A stretch of 64,000 nucleotides of DNA from Deinococcus hopiensis KR-140 (GTDB taxonomy: Bacteria > Deinococcota > Deinococci > Deinococcales > Deinococcaceae): positions 248,001 to 312,000 of the forward strand of contig NZ_FWWU01000005.1 in NCBI RefSeq assembly GCF_900176165.1, written 5' to 3'. The position numbers and the translations under genes were made by a program. Every line of letters starts with the position of its first letter. Within the stretch, counting starts at the first letter, position 1. Positions 8,220-18,800 of the stretch are shown piece by piece. The notes under the pieces were generated by a model. The model was not told where the DNA came from and ran no database searches. It saw only the letters and a list, made by a program, of their open reading frames with translations.

Positions 8220-9160
8220 CACTTGGGCCCTGAGAGGGGCTGTCGGCGCTTCAGCAGTCCGGGCGATCGCCTGGGAGCGCTGCCCGGCCTGCCTGTACGA
8301 GGGCGAGCTTCACGACGCCACCTCGTGCGCGGCGCTGGTCAGGAGGCGCGCCACCCGTTCCCGGAGCTCGGCGTTCCGCTCCCCCCATCGCGTTGCCAGG
8401 ACTCGCGCAGCTTCGTCCACTGGCCGTACGGGATCTCACCGTTGAGCAGGAAGCCGAGGGCGTTGGTCCGGTCGCGCGCCGCCCCAAACGTTCCCCCCAG
8501 TCCCCTGCCACCTCGGCCTCGCGCACGTGAGGCAACCGCCCGACTTCGCGTCGCCGCCGAGCGTGCGCGCGAGTTCTGCCAGGCGTCCGGTGAAGCGCAC
8601 CGCGAGACGGCGGCCCTGCGCCGTCCAACCCAGCAGCTGTTCCTGCACGGCCTTCATGCGCTCGGGGTACCCTGCTCCCCGCTGACCTGACCCCCCACCG
8701 AGATGGATGACGAGTTGCACGCCGCGTACCAGGAGGACCGCTGCCGCGCTCCTGCTGGGCCGGACGAGGAGGAGAGACTGCGCCTGGCCGACGACCTCGG
8801 TTGCCACGAAGGCGCTCGGGCCGAGGCGTGGGAGGCCTGGCGCGCCGTGCTGGAGCTGGAAGCACTGGACCTGGGGGAGAGCGGGGATCTCCAGGAGGAG
8901 ACGGCGCTGACTCGGCCGCTGCAGGTAGCCGGTCTTGCGGGCCGCAGCCTGGTATACGGCGCACTCGCCTTCCTCCAGCCAGCACTTGCAACGCCCCTGG
9001 GTCCGCGAACCACTGTGCCTCCGCCACGAATCTGCCTTGAGCGCTGTCGTTCATGTGGGTCCCCTGGACCGCACCATTCAGATGCGTCGGATCTGCCGTT
9101 CAACGCCACGCCCGCCTGTTCGAAATGGAGCGGTGAGCGCCGCCGTCGCCGCGTTGGTCA
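8220..9160 (-). other. GC-rich region of decayed coding sequence
   Basis: Several long open frames exist on both strands, but none has protein-like composition along its whole length. On the minus strand, plausible pieces occur in different frames: one with C-K-C-W-L-E-E-G near 8960, one with G-W-T-A-Q-G-R-R near 8620, and one with G-E-I-P-Y-G-Q-W-T-K near 8430. This suggests a gene broken by several frameshifts. No family was recognised. Confidence 0.4.
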
Positions 9161-9211
9161 GTGGTAGGGGGAATTCAGTCTTCAATCAGAGCCATTGCTA
9201 ACTTGGGGGCA

Positions 9212-11977
9212 ATGGCCGCCGTCCTGCTCGGTACGAAACTTCACCCTCCCGTTCTCGCAGGCCACCTCGTCGCGCGGCCTCAGCTCCTCGAGCTGCTTGA
9301 GCGGGGCATGAGCGCCAAACTCGTTCTCATCTCATCACCGGCAGGCACAGGCAAATCCACGGTACTGGCCGCCTGGCTCAAGCAGCAGGACAGCCCGGCT
9401 GCCTGGCTTTCTCTCGGTAAAAGCGACGACACGCTGGGCCAGTTCCTGCTTTATCTGCTCGGCGCCCTCCACACCCTGGGGCTCGGCCTGGGCGAAGGGC
9501 TGCCCGAACTGCTCCGCCAGCAGAAAGCAGAGAACGTCGAGCCCCTGCTGATTCAGCTCAGTAACGACTTCGCGCGGCTTGATCGCAGGGTGATCCTGAT
9601 CCTCGACGACTATCACTTTCTGTCAGACCCCAAGATTCACAGCGCCGTCGAATTCCTGCTCGATCACCTGCCGTCCCAGGTGTGTCTGGTCATCTCGACC
9701 CGCACCGATCCACCGCTGTCGCTTTCACGTCTGCGTGTTCGTCACCAGTTGCTGGAAGTGCGCAGCGCCGACCTGCGCTTCGATCTCGCGGAGGTGACCC
9801 GCTTCCTGAACGGGAGCCAGAGGCTCGGTCTTTCCCCCACGGCCGTGTCTCATCTGGAAACCCAGACCGAAGGCTGGATCGCCGCCCTACAACTGGCGGC
9901 GCTGTCACTTGCCGAGCGGCCCGATAAGGAAGCGTTCGTCGAAACCTTTGTGGGCAGTCACCGCTTTCTGGTGGATTATCTGGTTGACGAGGTGCTCAGC
10001 CGTCAACCCGCTTCGCTCAAGACGTTTCTGCAGCGCACGGCGATTCTGGAGCGTTTCGACACGTCGCTGTGCGGAGCGGTTACCGGCCAGCCCACCGACC
10101 CCGAGCTGCTCAGCCAGATCGAAGCGGCCAACCTCTTCCTCATTCCCCTGGACGACGAGCGCCGGTGGTACCGGTTTCACCACCTTTTCGGCGAATTCCT
10201 GCGGCACCGGCTGATGGCGGATGAGCCGGACCTGGTGCCCGAGTTGCACCGGCGAGCCAGCGCCTGGTTTGAACACGCGGGCTGGACCGACGACGCCATC
10301 CGGCACGCCTTTCTCGCCGGCGACGACCGATTGGCCGCCCGGCTGGCCAACGACATGGCGGCCCAACTGGCGGTGCACTGGAACAGCGAACAGTTCACCC
10401 GCTACTTCCAGAACATTCCCGTCGCGCTCATGCTGCCCTATCCCCGGCTTTGCCTGTACTACTGCTGGTTTCTGGTCACGACCAGCCAGTTCGACGCCTT
10501 CAGGGCAGCGCTGCCGACACTCGAGAAGAGTAGAGCCCATGCTGCGGAACCCCAGACCATCGACGCGGCCTTCATCAGCCTGCAAGCCTATGTCCACCTT
10601 CATCAACTGGATTTTGTCAACGCCGCGCACGCCTTTCAACAGGCGCTGGACCTGCTCGCCGCGTCCGAGCAGGTCAGCTCCAGTGTGGAAGCGCAGCTGA
10701 CGCGGATCGGTATCTTCACGACCCTGGGGTTCATCTGTCCCTACATTGACCTGCGCCGGGCCGCCGCGCTCTGCGCCGCCAATGTGGCCCTGTCACGGCA
10801 GTACGGGAGCTCCATCGGGATCGCCAACGGCACGGTTGGGCTGGCCCGCGCGAACCATCAGTTGGGGCGCCTGCACGAAGCGGCCCATGTCCTCGAACAG
10901 AGCCTGGTTCATTTCGAATCCGGCACAGGTGACCTGACGAGAAGGTACGGCGCTGGAAATGTCGGCGAGCTGCACGTCGGCCTGGGGCGACTGCAGTACG
11001 AGTGGAACCGGCTCGGTGAAGCCGAAGCCTCCGTGCGGCAGGCGCGAGTCGCCAACGAGCTCTACGGATCTGCGGCGGTCCTGGGAGGCCAACTCGAACT
11101 CTCTGTGCGGTTGTCTCTGGTACACGGTGAGCTGGAGGCCGCCTCTGCCGCGCTTCACCAACTGGACCGGTTGAGCGCCAGTATCCGCCACAACGAACCG
11201 CTCGCGAAACAGACCTTCGAGGGAATGGCGATGAAGAGCCGGCTGGCGCTGGTGGCTCACCTCTCGCGGTCTCCCCGGACCCCACCCCATGATTCCCAGG
11301 CCGATGCGCTGCCGAGCCGCCTGCTGGACGAGGTGGGCGACTGGCTCAGGTCACGCCAACTGGACGTGGTGGCCCCCTCTCAGTCGCTCGGCGGCCACCA
11401 CGTCCTGGCCCGCTGGCTGCTGGCGCGGAACGAGCCGGCCGAGGCCGCCACCCTCCTTGGGGGCCTGATCGCAGCGGCGCAGGGGGAAGACCGGGGAGAC
11501 GACCTCACCCAGTTCCTGCTGCTTCAGGCGCTGGCCCTGCACAGCGTGAGCAGAGGGGAGGAAGCCATGGCAGCGCTGGACCGCGCCCTGAACCTCGCCG
11601 AAGCGGAGGGGTACTGCCGGAGCTTCGTGGATCTGGGGTCAGGAATGCAGGCCCTGCTCACGCAACGCGCCCGAACCCGCCCCACCCCGTACCTCACCGC
11701 GCTGCTCGGCGCATTTCCGGAGTTCAGCAGTTCTGCGGCCGCTCGTGAGCCGTACCAGGCAGAGGGGACCCCCCTGCAGGAGAACGAAGCTCTGAATGCC
11801 CGTGAGATCGAGGTGCTGCGCCTGCTGGAACGGGGACAGACCCACAAGCAGATCGCCAGGGACCTTCAGCTCTCGCCGAACACCGTGCGGTGGTACATGA
11901 AGAACCTCTACTCCAAGCTGCAGGTGAACAACCGAACCGAAGCGCTCCACCGTGCCCGGGGACTGAAGCTGGTGTAG
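9212..11977 (+). CDS. LuxR-family LAL (MalT-like) transcriptional regulator
   Basis: About 921 aa. An N-terminal STAND-type ATPase domain has Walker A S-P-A-G-T-G-K-S-T and Walker B V-I-L-I-L-D-D-Y. A long helical TPR-like middle follows. The C-terminus is a LuxR/GerE helix-turn-helix (L-N-A-R-E-I-E-V-L through T-V-R-W-Y-M-K-N-L). MalT-type proteins are activators that switch on binding an inducer and ATP. The start at 9212 is chosen because homology-like sequence (L-G-T-K-L-H-P-P) begins there; a GTG at 9161 is possible. The target is unknown. Confidence 0.9.
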   Translation: MAAVLLGTKLHPPVLAGHLVARPQLLELLERGMSAKLVLISSPAGTGKSTVLAAWLKQQDSPAAWLSLGKSDDTLGQFLLYLLGALHTLGLGLGEGLPELLRQQKAENVEPLLIQLSNDFARLDRRVILILDDYHFLSDPKIHSAVEFLLDHLPSQVCLVISTRTDPPLSLSRLRVRHQLLEVRSADLRFDLAEVTRFLNGSQRLGLSPTAVSHLETQTEGWIAALQLAALSLAERPDKEAFVETFVGSHRFLVDYLVDEVLSRQPASLKTFLQRTAILERFDTSLCGAVTGQPTDPELLSQIEAANLFLIPLDDERRWYRFHHLFGEFLRHRLMADEPDLVPELHRRASAWFEHAGWTDDAIRHAFLAGDDRLAARLANDMAAQLAVHWNSEQFTRYFQNIPVALMLPYPRLCLYYCWFLVTTSQFDAFRAALPTLEKSRAHAAEPQTIDAAFISLQAYVHLHQLDFVNAAHAFQQALDLLAASEQVSSSVEAQLTRIGIFTTLGFICPYIDLRRAAALCAANVALSRQYGSSIGIANGTVGLARANHQLGRLHEAAHVLEQSLVHFESGTGDLTRRYGAGNVGELHVGLGRLQYEWNRLGEAEASVRQARVANELYGSAAVLGGQLELSVRLSLVHGELEAASAALHQLDRLSASIRHNEPLAKQTFEGMAMKSRLALVAHLSRSPRTPPHDSQADALPSRLLDEVGDWLRSRQLDVVAPSQSLGGHHVLARWLLARNEPAEAATLLGGLIAAAQGEDRGDDLTQFLLLQALALHSVSRGEEAMAALDRALNLAEAEGYCRSFVDLGSGMQALLTQRARTRPTPYLTALLGAFPEFSSSAAAREPYQAEGTPLQENEALNAREIEVLRLLERGQTHKQIARDLQLSPNTVRWYMKNLYSKLQVNNRTEALHRARGLKLV

Positions 11978-12094
11978 CGCCGCGCTGTTGGGGGCGCTGT
12001 TCCGCTGCTCTGGCCAGATCACCACTGCCCTGCGACGTCACCACCCATTTGCAGGGTGACAGATCATGGTGTTTTTCCCTAGGCTCAAGTGCTG

Positions 12095-12337
12095 ATGAAG
12101 CCTTTGAGACGATTTGCGCCGTCGCGCTACGAAATTCAGGTCGACGGGCATCTGGATGCCAGTCACAGCGAATGGCTCGGGCAGCTCACGCTCTGTCTTG
12201 AGTTTCGCCGTGGCCGGGCCGTCACGTCACTCAGAGGCGCGCTCGCCGATCAATCCGCGCTGTACGGCGTGCTGGGCATGCTCCAGACGATGGGGGTGGT
12301 GTTGCTGGAGGTCATCCGGCTCGAGGACCCGGAGTGA
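12095..12337 (+). CDS. Small conserved protein of unknown function
   Basis: 80 aa. The pattern Y-E-I-Q-V-D-G-H-L-D near the start, a central L-x-G-x-L-A-D-Q-S-A-L-Y-G-V-L and a hydrophobic end match a widespread family of small proteins usually 65-80 aa long. They are often found beside regulators. It follows the LAL regulator by about 120 bases on the same strand and may be co-transcribed. No function is known to me. Confidence 0.65.
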   Translation: MKPLRRFAPSRYEIQVDGHLDASHSEWLGQLTLCLEFRRGRAVTSLRGALADQSALYGVLGMLQTMGVVLLEVIRLEDPE

Positions 12338-12770
12338 AGCGCCCGCCCACAGCAGGACGAGACTGCCGATTCCGGGGCCTCAGGCCCAGTGCATGGTTCA
12401 TGCTCACGCTGCTCAGACAAGGGCCGGACGTCACTTCTGCCCCCGTGACGCCGAATCTACGCTCATTTTCCAGGATGGACCGCGCGTTTCGCCGCGTCAC
12501 CACCCCTCTGCAGATGGACGACGTCCTTGAGGCTGTGCTCAAAGCGCCGAGTGAACGACCCCATCCCCACCGCCAGCGAGGCACGTATGACTCCCCACCG
12601 CATTCGTCAGCCCACTCCCCTGCATCCTGGGTCTTCCCTGGCTCAATCCCTGCTTTTGCAGGATGAAAAAGGACAAAGACGTCTCGTACCCAAACGGCGT
12701 TCAGCACGTCGCAAATTTCCGGAAGCAGTGCGGTCCGGTGCAGACTTTCGTTCGCATCCCGGCTGCATGA
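12338..12770. other. Intergenic stretch without a recognised gene
   Basis: About 430 bases between the small conserved protein and the second promoter-hairpin repeat. Open frames occur on both strands, but they overlap each other and show no family pattern. Confidence 0.4.
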
Positions 12771-12832
12771 TTTGACAAGCGGTGAATACCATCCTATATT
12801 GGAGAGATCAAGGCGGCCTCCGGGTCGCCTTT
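12771..12832 (+). repeat. 62-bp promoter-hairpin repeat, copy B
   Basis: TTGACA at 12772-12777, a 17-base spacer and TATATT at 12795-12800 make a near-consensus sigma70-type promoter. A strong hairpin follows at 12810-12831 (AAGGCGGCC / GGTCGCCTT), then a T-rich tract. A transcript from this promoter would be only about 30-40 nt before the terminator. The same arrangement with identical spacing is present at 1031-1092. Confidence 0.6.
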
Positions 12833-12915
12833 CTCCTTTTGGTTTCACAGCTGGTAAGAAGAAGGTGACCCAAAGGGCACCTCCTTCTCAATCCAGAGCG
12901 GATACGCCCTGGGTA

Positions 12916-14754
12916 TCAAGCGGATGCAGCAGGGGTGTGGGGTTCAGCGGCGGCAAGCGGCGGTAGGAAGCTGGTGGCCTGCGTGGTGTACATCTGGGCG
13001 TACTGTCCGCCAAGCGCCATCAGGTCCTCGTGGTCACCCATTTCGGTAACGCGGCCCTGGTCAAGTACGAGAATCTGGTCGGCATGCCGAGCGGTATTCA
13101 TTCGGTGGGTGATCACCAGTGCCAGGCGGTCATGGCGGCCCTGCTCCAGGCTGTGCAGGATCACAGGTTCGGCGTGAGCATCGAGGGCCGAGGTGGGTTC
13201 GTCGAGGACCCACAACCGCGCGGGCTTGTGGTACAGCCGCGCCAGAGCGATGCGCTGCCACTGTCCGCCTGAGAGTTGAACTCCTCCGCTGAAGGTCCGG
13301 CCCAACGTGTTGTCGTAGCCTTCGGGCAGACGTTCCACGAATTCCAAGGCTCCGGACAGCGCAGCGGCCTGCTTCAGGCCTTCGGGCGTGGTGGGAAGTC
13401 CAGCACCAATATTTTCGGCCGCACTGATGTGGTACTGCCCGAAGTCCTGGAAAATTGCACTGATCTGACGCTGCAGGCTGGCCGTGCTGTAGGCGTGAAT
13501 GTCACGTCCATTGAAGCGTATGGTGCCGCCAGTAGGTTCGTAGAGCCTTGTGAGGAGCTTGATCAGGGTCGATTTTCCAGCTCCGTTCTCTCCAACGATG
13601 GCCAGCACCTGCCCGACCTGGGCGCGGAAACTCACATCGTGCAGCACGGGTTGGTCGGTCAACGGATAGGTAAAGGTCACGCTGTCGAACTCGATGTCAC
13701 GCAGCGGCTCGGTCCACTCGTCACCTGCCTGTGGATCGCGGTTTTGAAGATCGAGAAAGTCAAAGAAGTGGTGCATATACAGCAGGTTCTCGTGCGACTT
13801 GGCGAAGAAGTTGGCCAAGGCGGAGAACTGGGCCTGAATCTGAGCCACACCTCCGGTCAGGAAGGCAAAGTCACCCACTGTGATGGAGTGGTCCAGAACC
13901 CGCCGCAAGATCAATAGGGCGGCCGCGCTCGTAAAGAGGGTGGAGAGCACGGCCGTAATGCTGTGGGCCACGGAACGGCCCCGCACAAGCTTGACGAAGG
14001 CGGCACGGTACAGGTGGTAGTGCTCCTGCCACCGCCCCATCAAGTGGCTGGCCAACGGAAAGACCCGCAGTTCCTTGGCCGCCTGGTCAGAAGTCATCAC
14101 GGCAGCCAGATAGTTCTGCGCTCGGGCACTCTCTGTAAAGGCCAGGTCGACTTCCAAGGAAGCCCTGTTGAAGTGGAATGACACCCATCCCAGCGGAATG
14201 GCAGCGGCAACGAGCAGCAGGACCACAGTGCCGCCGAGCGACATCAGCATGGCCGTGAGGGTGGTGAGCGTCAGGACGGTCTGAAGCAACGTCAGGGCCT
14301 GCACCAGTGCGCTCAGGGGCCGCAGACCCACATCGTTCATGGCCACCCGGATGGCGTTGTGGACTGCTGGGTTCTCAAACTTGGGGATCTCCAGCGCTGT
14401 GGTCTTCTCCAGAATCATTGCTGTGCAGTGGCGCTTGAGTGCTTCGGCCAGGACCTCCGTGCAGGCCTGGGAGGCGTGACTGGCGACGGCGCTGGCCGCA
14501 AAGACCACGGTCTGTAGGCCCACCAGGACCAGAAAGGTGGGCCAGACGTGTTGGGACAGGCTGCCGGTCAGCACCCCGGCTACGGCGTCGAGCAGCAGTT
14601 TGCTCACGTAGAGGGTGGCCACGGGTGAGAGCGCCCGCAGCAGGGTCAGCAGAATGACCGCCACACTCATTGCTCGGTCGGCCCGCCATACCAGGCCCAG
14701 CGTACGGCTGTACAGGATCAGGCTCTGGCGGGTCCCCACGGGTGTGCCGCTCAC
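12916..14754 (-). CDS. ABC transporter (permease fused to ATPase), LanT/NisT-like exporter
   Basis: 612 aa half-transporter. The N-terminal 320 residues hold the membrane domain with six predicted helices. The ATPase domain has Walker A G-E-N-G-A-G-K-S-T (388-396), signature L-S-G-G-Q (494-498) and Walker B V-L-D-E-P-T-S-A-L-D (516-525). There is no N-terminal C39 peptidase, so it would export peptides without cutting the leader, as NisT does. The GTG start at 14754 follows GGGGAGGTG and overlaps the dehydrogenase stop by 4 bases. It is the last gene of the RiPP operon, which implies export of the modified peptides. Confidence 0.88.
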   Translation of the reverse strand: MSGTPVGTRQSLILYSRTLGLVWRADRAMSVAVILLTLLRALSPVATLYVSKLLLDAVAGVLTGSLSQHVWPTFLVLVGLQTVVFAASAVASHASQACTEVLAEALKRHCTAMILEKTTALEIPKFENPAVHNAIRVAMNDVGLRPLSALVQALTLLQTVLTLTTLTAMLMSLGGTVVLLLVAAAIPLGWVSFHFNRASLEVDLAFTESARAQNYLAAVMTSDQAAKELRVFPLASHLMGRWQEHYHLYRAAFVKLVRGRSVAHSITAVLSTLFTSAAALLILRRVLDHSITVGDFAFLTGGVAQIQAQFSALANFFAKSHENLLYMHHFFDFLDLQNRDPQAGDEWTEPLRDIEFDSVTFTYPLTDQPVLHDVSFRAQVGQVLAIVGENGAGKSTLIKLLTRLYEPTGGTIRFNGRDIHAYSTASLQRQISAIFQDFGQYHISAAENIGAGLPTTPEGLKQAAALSGALEFVERLPEGYDNTLGRTFSGGVQLSGGQWQRIALARLYHKPARLWVLDEPTSALDAHAEPVILHSLEQGRHDRLALVITHRMNTARHADQILVLDQGRVTEMGDHEDLMALGGQYAQMYTTQATSFLPPLAAAEPHTPAASA

Positions 14755-15869
14755 GCGCGCACCTCCCCTGCATAGCGGTACACGACCTTCCCGGTCCGTT
14801 CGCGGTCCTCGAAGGTCCGCCGCAGGAAGGCGGCCTCCTGTCCCGGTCCGAAAACCGTATCGACCAGAATTTCCAGCCGCCCGGCCTCGTAATCCGCCAG
14901 GGCCCGTTGCAGGTCATCGGTGTGCCCCAAGCAGTTCAGGTGCAGTTCGATGTTGTTCAAGATGCCCAGACTCAGCAGTTCACTGAGGCCAGTGAAGTGC
15001 GGCGTGCGGTAGTCGTACGCGTGGGCGACCTGATGCAGGTAGCCGCAGCTCACGTAACGCCCCCCCGGCTTCAAAGCGGGGAGAGCCACCACCGCGTTCA
15101 GATCCAGAAAAGGATCGAGAACCGCGTCAAAGCCCCCGATGGCCGTCGCCGCCGCGAGCAGCCGGTCGGCCGTTCCCTCACCGCTCGGCACCAGCCCCCG
15201 GGCCCCGAACCGGGTCGCCAACTGCGAAGCGTATGGCGAGGACGAGCAGAGCGTGACCTCAATTCCCCGAGCCCGCAGCGCCCCCAGCACGAACAGTGAC
15301 GTGTTGGCCGCTGCTGACATGACCAGGGCGTGGTCACCAGGCTGCAACCGGGCCTTGCGCACCATCGAGTAGGCCGTCTGGGCCCCGAGCGAGAAGGCGG
15401 CCGCGGTCACGTCATCCATGACATCCGGAACGCGCAGCAGCTTGCGGGCTGGATGCACCTGCTCTTCGAGGGAAGCGTGGTTGGTGATGACCCCGTCGTT
15501 CTGCCCCTGCGCGTGATACCGACCAACGTAGGCGTGGTTGCCGAGTACGCGGTCGCCCGGACGCAAACTGGTGACGCCCGCACCCGTGGCGAGGACCTCA
15601 CCGGCGAACTCGGAGCCGACTGGCCACAGGCACGTCCTGGGATCAGCGCTGTACGCCTGCAGCAGCAGTCCCTGATCGCGGTAGTTGCACGAGAAGGCGT
15701 GGACACGCACCAGCACGTCCTGGTCCCCCAGTTGGCTGGCCGTGGGCCGGGCCAGGGGCATCGGCACCAACGCGCACTGCAGGTCGATGTCCTTGATGCG
15801 CAGGGGCTGAAGCTGCAGATGAGGCTGGAGTGCCTGGGCCTGTTGGCCGAGAATGGCGATGGTCTTCAT
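14751..15869 (-). CDS. Medium-chain dehydrogenase/reductase, possible dehydroamino-acid reductase (LanJ-like)
   Basis: 372 aa. It has the GroES-like N-domain with N-Y-R-D where classical zinc alcohol dehydrogenases have the first catalytic Cys. The nucleotide-binding domain starts around residue 180 (H-A-L-V-M-S-A-A-A-N). It belongs to the zinc-binding dehydrogenase/quinone oxidoreductase superfamily. Starts and stops overlap LanB and the exporter by 4 bases, so it is a core cluster gene. LtnJ-type LanJ(A) enzymes of this superfamily reduce Dha/Dhb to D-Ala/D-Abu, and I infer the same here. The missing zinc ligand makes mechanism and assignment uncertain. Confidence 0.75.
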   Translation of the reverse strand: MKTIAILGQQAQALQPHLQLQPLRIKDIDLQCALVPMPLARPTASQLGDQDVLVRVHAFSCNYRDQGLLLQAYSADPRTCLWPVGSEFAGEVLATGAGVTSLRPGDRVLGNHAYVGRYHAQGQNDGVITNHASLEEQVHPARKLLRVPDVMDDVTAAAFSLGAQTAYSMVRKARLQPGDHALVMSAAANTSLFVLGALRARGIEVTLCSSSPYASQLATRFGARGLVPSGEGTADRLLAAATAIGGFDAVLDPFLDLNAVVALPALKPGGRYVSCGYLHQVAHAYDYRTPHFTGLSELLSLGILNNIELHLNCLGHTDDLQRALADYEAGRLEILVDTVFGPGQEAAFLRRTFEDRERTGKVVYRYAGEVRA

Positions 15870-18800
15870 GCGTGGGCTCCTTTCCTGGCCGGGGTGGCCG
15901 GGAAACGCGGCGCCGAGTTGTCCTGGAAGGCGCGCGGGTCAAGGGTTCTGGGCAGGTGGTGGGCAAAGCCCTGATGGGTCTTGAGCAGCAGGTTCAGCGC
16001 GCGGAACTCCTGAAAGCGGTCGAGCTGGGCCCGGTTGGCGTGCATGTGCATAAAGCTGCTCAGCATCAGGGCGGCGCGCTCGGGATCCCTGGTGCGGTCG
16101 ACCATGGGGTGAAAGGCCGGAACCAGGGGCGCGAGCCGCTCCCGCAACAGGGCCGTACCGGGCAACAGCAATTCCCCATGCGCGGGATACAGCCCGGCGA
16201 GATGCTGCCAGACCGCAGCCCGGTGCTGACGGGCGTCCTGACTCAGGACACGCTCAATGTGCTCGGTATCCCCAGGCGTACGGGTAAATTCCTGGCGATA
16301 CCCGGCACAGGCCATCTCCAGCGCCCAGCGGCGGGTCGGCGCGTCCAGTTGCAGGGCGTCCAGCAGGCCGTCCGCCGTGGCAGCCACAAAAGGCAGACGG
16401 GCGTCTCCCGCCGGCATCGCGCCGCCCAGAAGTTCGGCCAGCCAGGCGCTGTCGGCAGCGAAAATACCTTCGCTCACCTGCACTCCGGCGTTGCCACCGT
16501 ACCGCTCGATCTCACGTTCGTAGCTCGCCAGCTCGACCCGGGTCACGAGTCCTCGCTGCTGCAGCACAGCCGCTTCCCGTAAGAGACGCTGGGCAGTGGC
16601 CTCGAAGACCGGACCTGCACCGAACAGGCGCCAGCGCACGTGATGGTCCGGGTCGGCGTAGCGGATGAAGAACCAGGCGTCCGGTTGCGGTGCCAGCGCG
16701 CCACATTCCGCAAAGGCCAGCGCCGTGGCCGCCTGCATCGCTGTAATCACGTCGTCCTGCATGATGTGCGGCCCGTACAGCTTCAGGTACACGCCGCCCT
16801 GAAAAGGCAGGATCCACCGCAGGCTCTCGTCAGGGCGTTCATCCACCCGGGGTGCCACGTGCGGCAGGGTCACCCCGGCCAGGGGGAAAGTCACGACGTA
16901 CTGCACAGCGTGGCGTCCGGCTGGCGAGCGGCCTTCAACGCTGTTGTAGTCGCCCAGCGCCTCATCGAGCACCTCGGACTCCTTGCTGACAATCCCGCGC
17001 AGCATCTCCTGGCACAGGGGCGCATCAAGGTCCAGCAGCAGCCGGTTGTCACCGCGGCCGGCATACGCGAACCGGGGCAGACCACAGGTCATCCGGTACT
17101 GCCCCAGCGCCGTGGCGAAGTCCTCAGCCTCGATCACGGTCCTGGGCAGGCGCCAGCGCGCCGGAGACAGCACCACGCGGCCGTAGGTCACCCGGGGCAG
17201 CTGCCCGAGTTCCGCCGCCCCTTCCCAGGACCAGTGCGGCACCTCGGGGGCGTGCATCTCGCTGCACTCCTGAAGGAACCGAACCACATTGGGGGCCAGG
17301 GCCGGGTTGAGGACATGCGGCGTTCGGAAGCGCAACTGCACGCCACGGCTCCTGGAACGGAAGTAGAAGCGTCCACCCTGAACACCCACCATCACGTCAC
17401 TGGGCATGATGTGCCGGTCATGGGGAACGCCCGGGGTACTCGCCACAGCGGTCTGATGCTGGTAGATCGGGGCGTGAATGGCCACGTTGTTGGCGTGACC
17501 GCTCCCCTCGGAATACACCAGGTCTGAGACGATCAAGTCGGAGACGGCCTCTTCCTGACGGGCCCGGACGAGCCAGTGGGCGTGAAGCTCCGGATCGACG
17601 TGGGTAAACCGCCCAAAGGTGTTGCCGCCGGGGCCGTGGAGGCCTTCGAGCACCAGCCACGCTTCGCCGTCCTCGCGGGGTGCCCGCCGGACGAACGCGT
17701 CGATGCTTTCGGGCAGCGGCCTTTCTTCGTCGGGCACCAGCCCCTCTGCCTGCAGGTCCACCGCGCCACTCCCAGCCGCACGGGCCAACACACGGTGGAT
17801 CAGGGCGTTGCGGTCGTGGGGGGGCGCTGAGACCGTACGGGTTGATGCAGGGTTGGCGTACCCAGCAGGCGCTCCCAGACCATAGTCGGGGTCCAGCAGT
17901 TCCAGCAGCGGCACTTCGCGGTTGCCATAGCGTTCCAGAAAGGCGTCAGCAAATTCGGTGAGGTGGGAATGGCTGGGCTGGGGGAGCAGCCGGGTGAGGG
18001 CACGCGCGGCCTCCGAAAGGGCCTGCAGATCACCCCTGCCAAAAGTGCCGCTGGCGTCCAGCCGTGTATCCACCTGAACATGTCGCTGCGCCTGACCAGA
18101 CTCAAACTTCAGCTCGTCCAGCAGGGCCCGCAGCGTCCTCACGCCTTCTCCCACCGCCGTTTCGTTGTATTGGCGGGTCAAATCAAGCAGGGTGGTCATA
18201 TGGGCCCGCAGGTCCTGCGCCGCCTCCGTGGCGGGCGTGACCTGGGCCACGTACCTGAGTGGGTCGGACTCGGTCATGGGTGGACGCAGCGTGCTGAGCA
18301 GGACCTGCTGTTCGGCCAGCTTCAACACGAAGGGACGGATGTAGCTCAGCGGCGCGTCGGAGTATTCCTCCTGGAGCCGGCCCAGGAGTGCCCGCAACTG
18401 GACAGGACGGGCGGCAAGCTCCATCACCCGGGCGACCACGGGTGTGGCGCGCAGGGACAGCTGCATGCTGTCACGCCCCTGTCCATAGGTGTCCTGGTAG
18501 GGCAGGCGCAACCGTTCCCCCCGCTGGTAGAGCGTGGGGTTGGCATACACGTACAGATCGTCAACCAGGGCGCCGCGCTCCTCAAGCTGTTTCACAAGCT
18601 GCCACACCTGCTGAGCATCAACCCGTAGGGTTTTCCGGTGCGCTCCGAGTTCACCCAGGGTGAGCGCGGTGTCCTCCCCGACCGGTAGGGCGCGAACGCC
18701 GGCAAAGGCCCCGAAGGGCGTGCAGCGCGTGGTGGCGCGCAGCAGGTAGCGGGTGACGCCGCCCATCAGGCTGCGTAAGCGCTTTTCCGGCCAACCCGGA

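Noticed and set aside
8154..9201. Long GC-rich frames on both strands, including a 267-codon minus-strand frame
   Set aside because: Composition (Arg, Pro, Gly, Ala runs) is typical of non-coding frames in GC-rich DNA, and the coding-like pieces lie in different frames.
9905..10639. 244-codon frame antisense to the LAL regulator
   Set aside because: It is a shadow of the regulator, whose domains are unmistakable.
12312..12848. 178-codon minus-strand frame overlapping the small conserved gene
   Set aside because: It overlaps a better-supported gene and the promoter-hairpin repeat, and has no family pattern.
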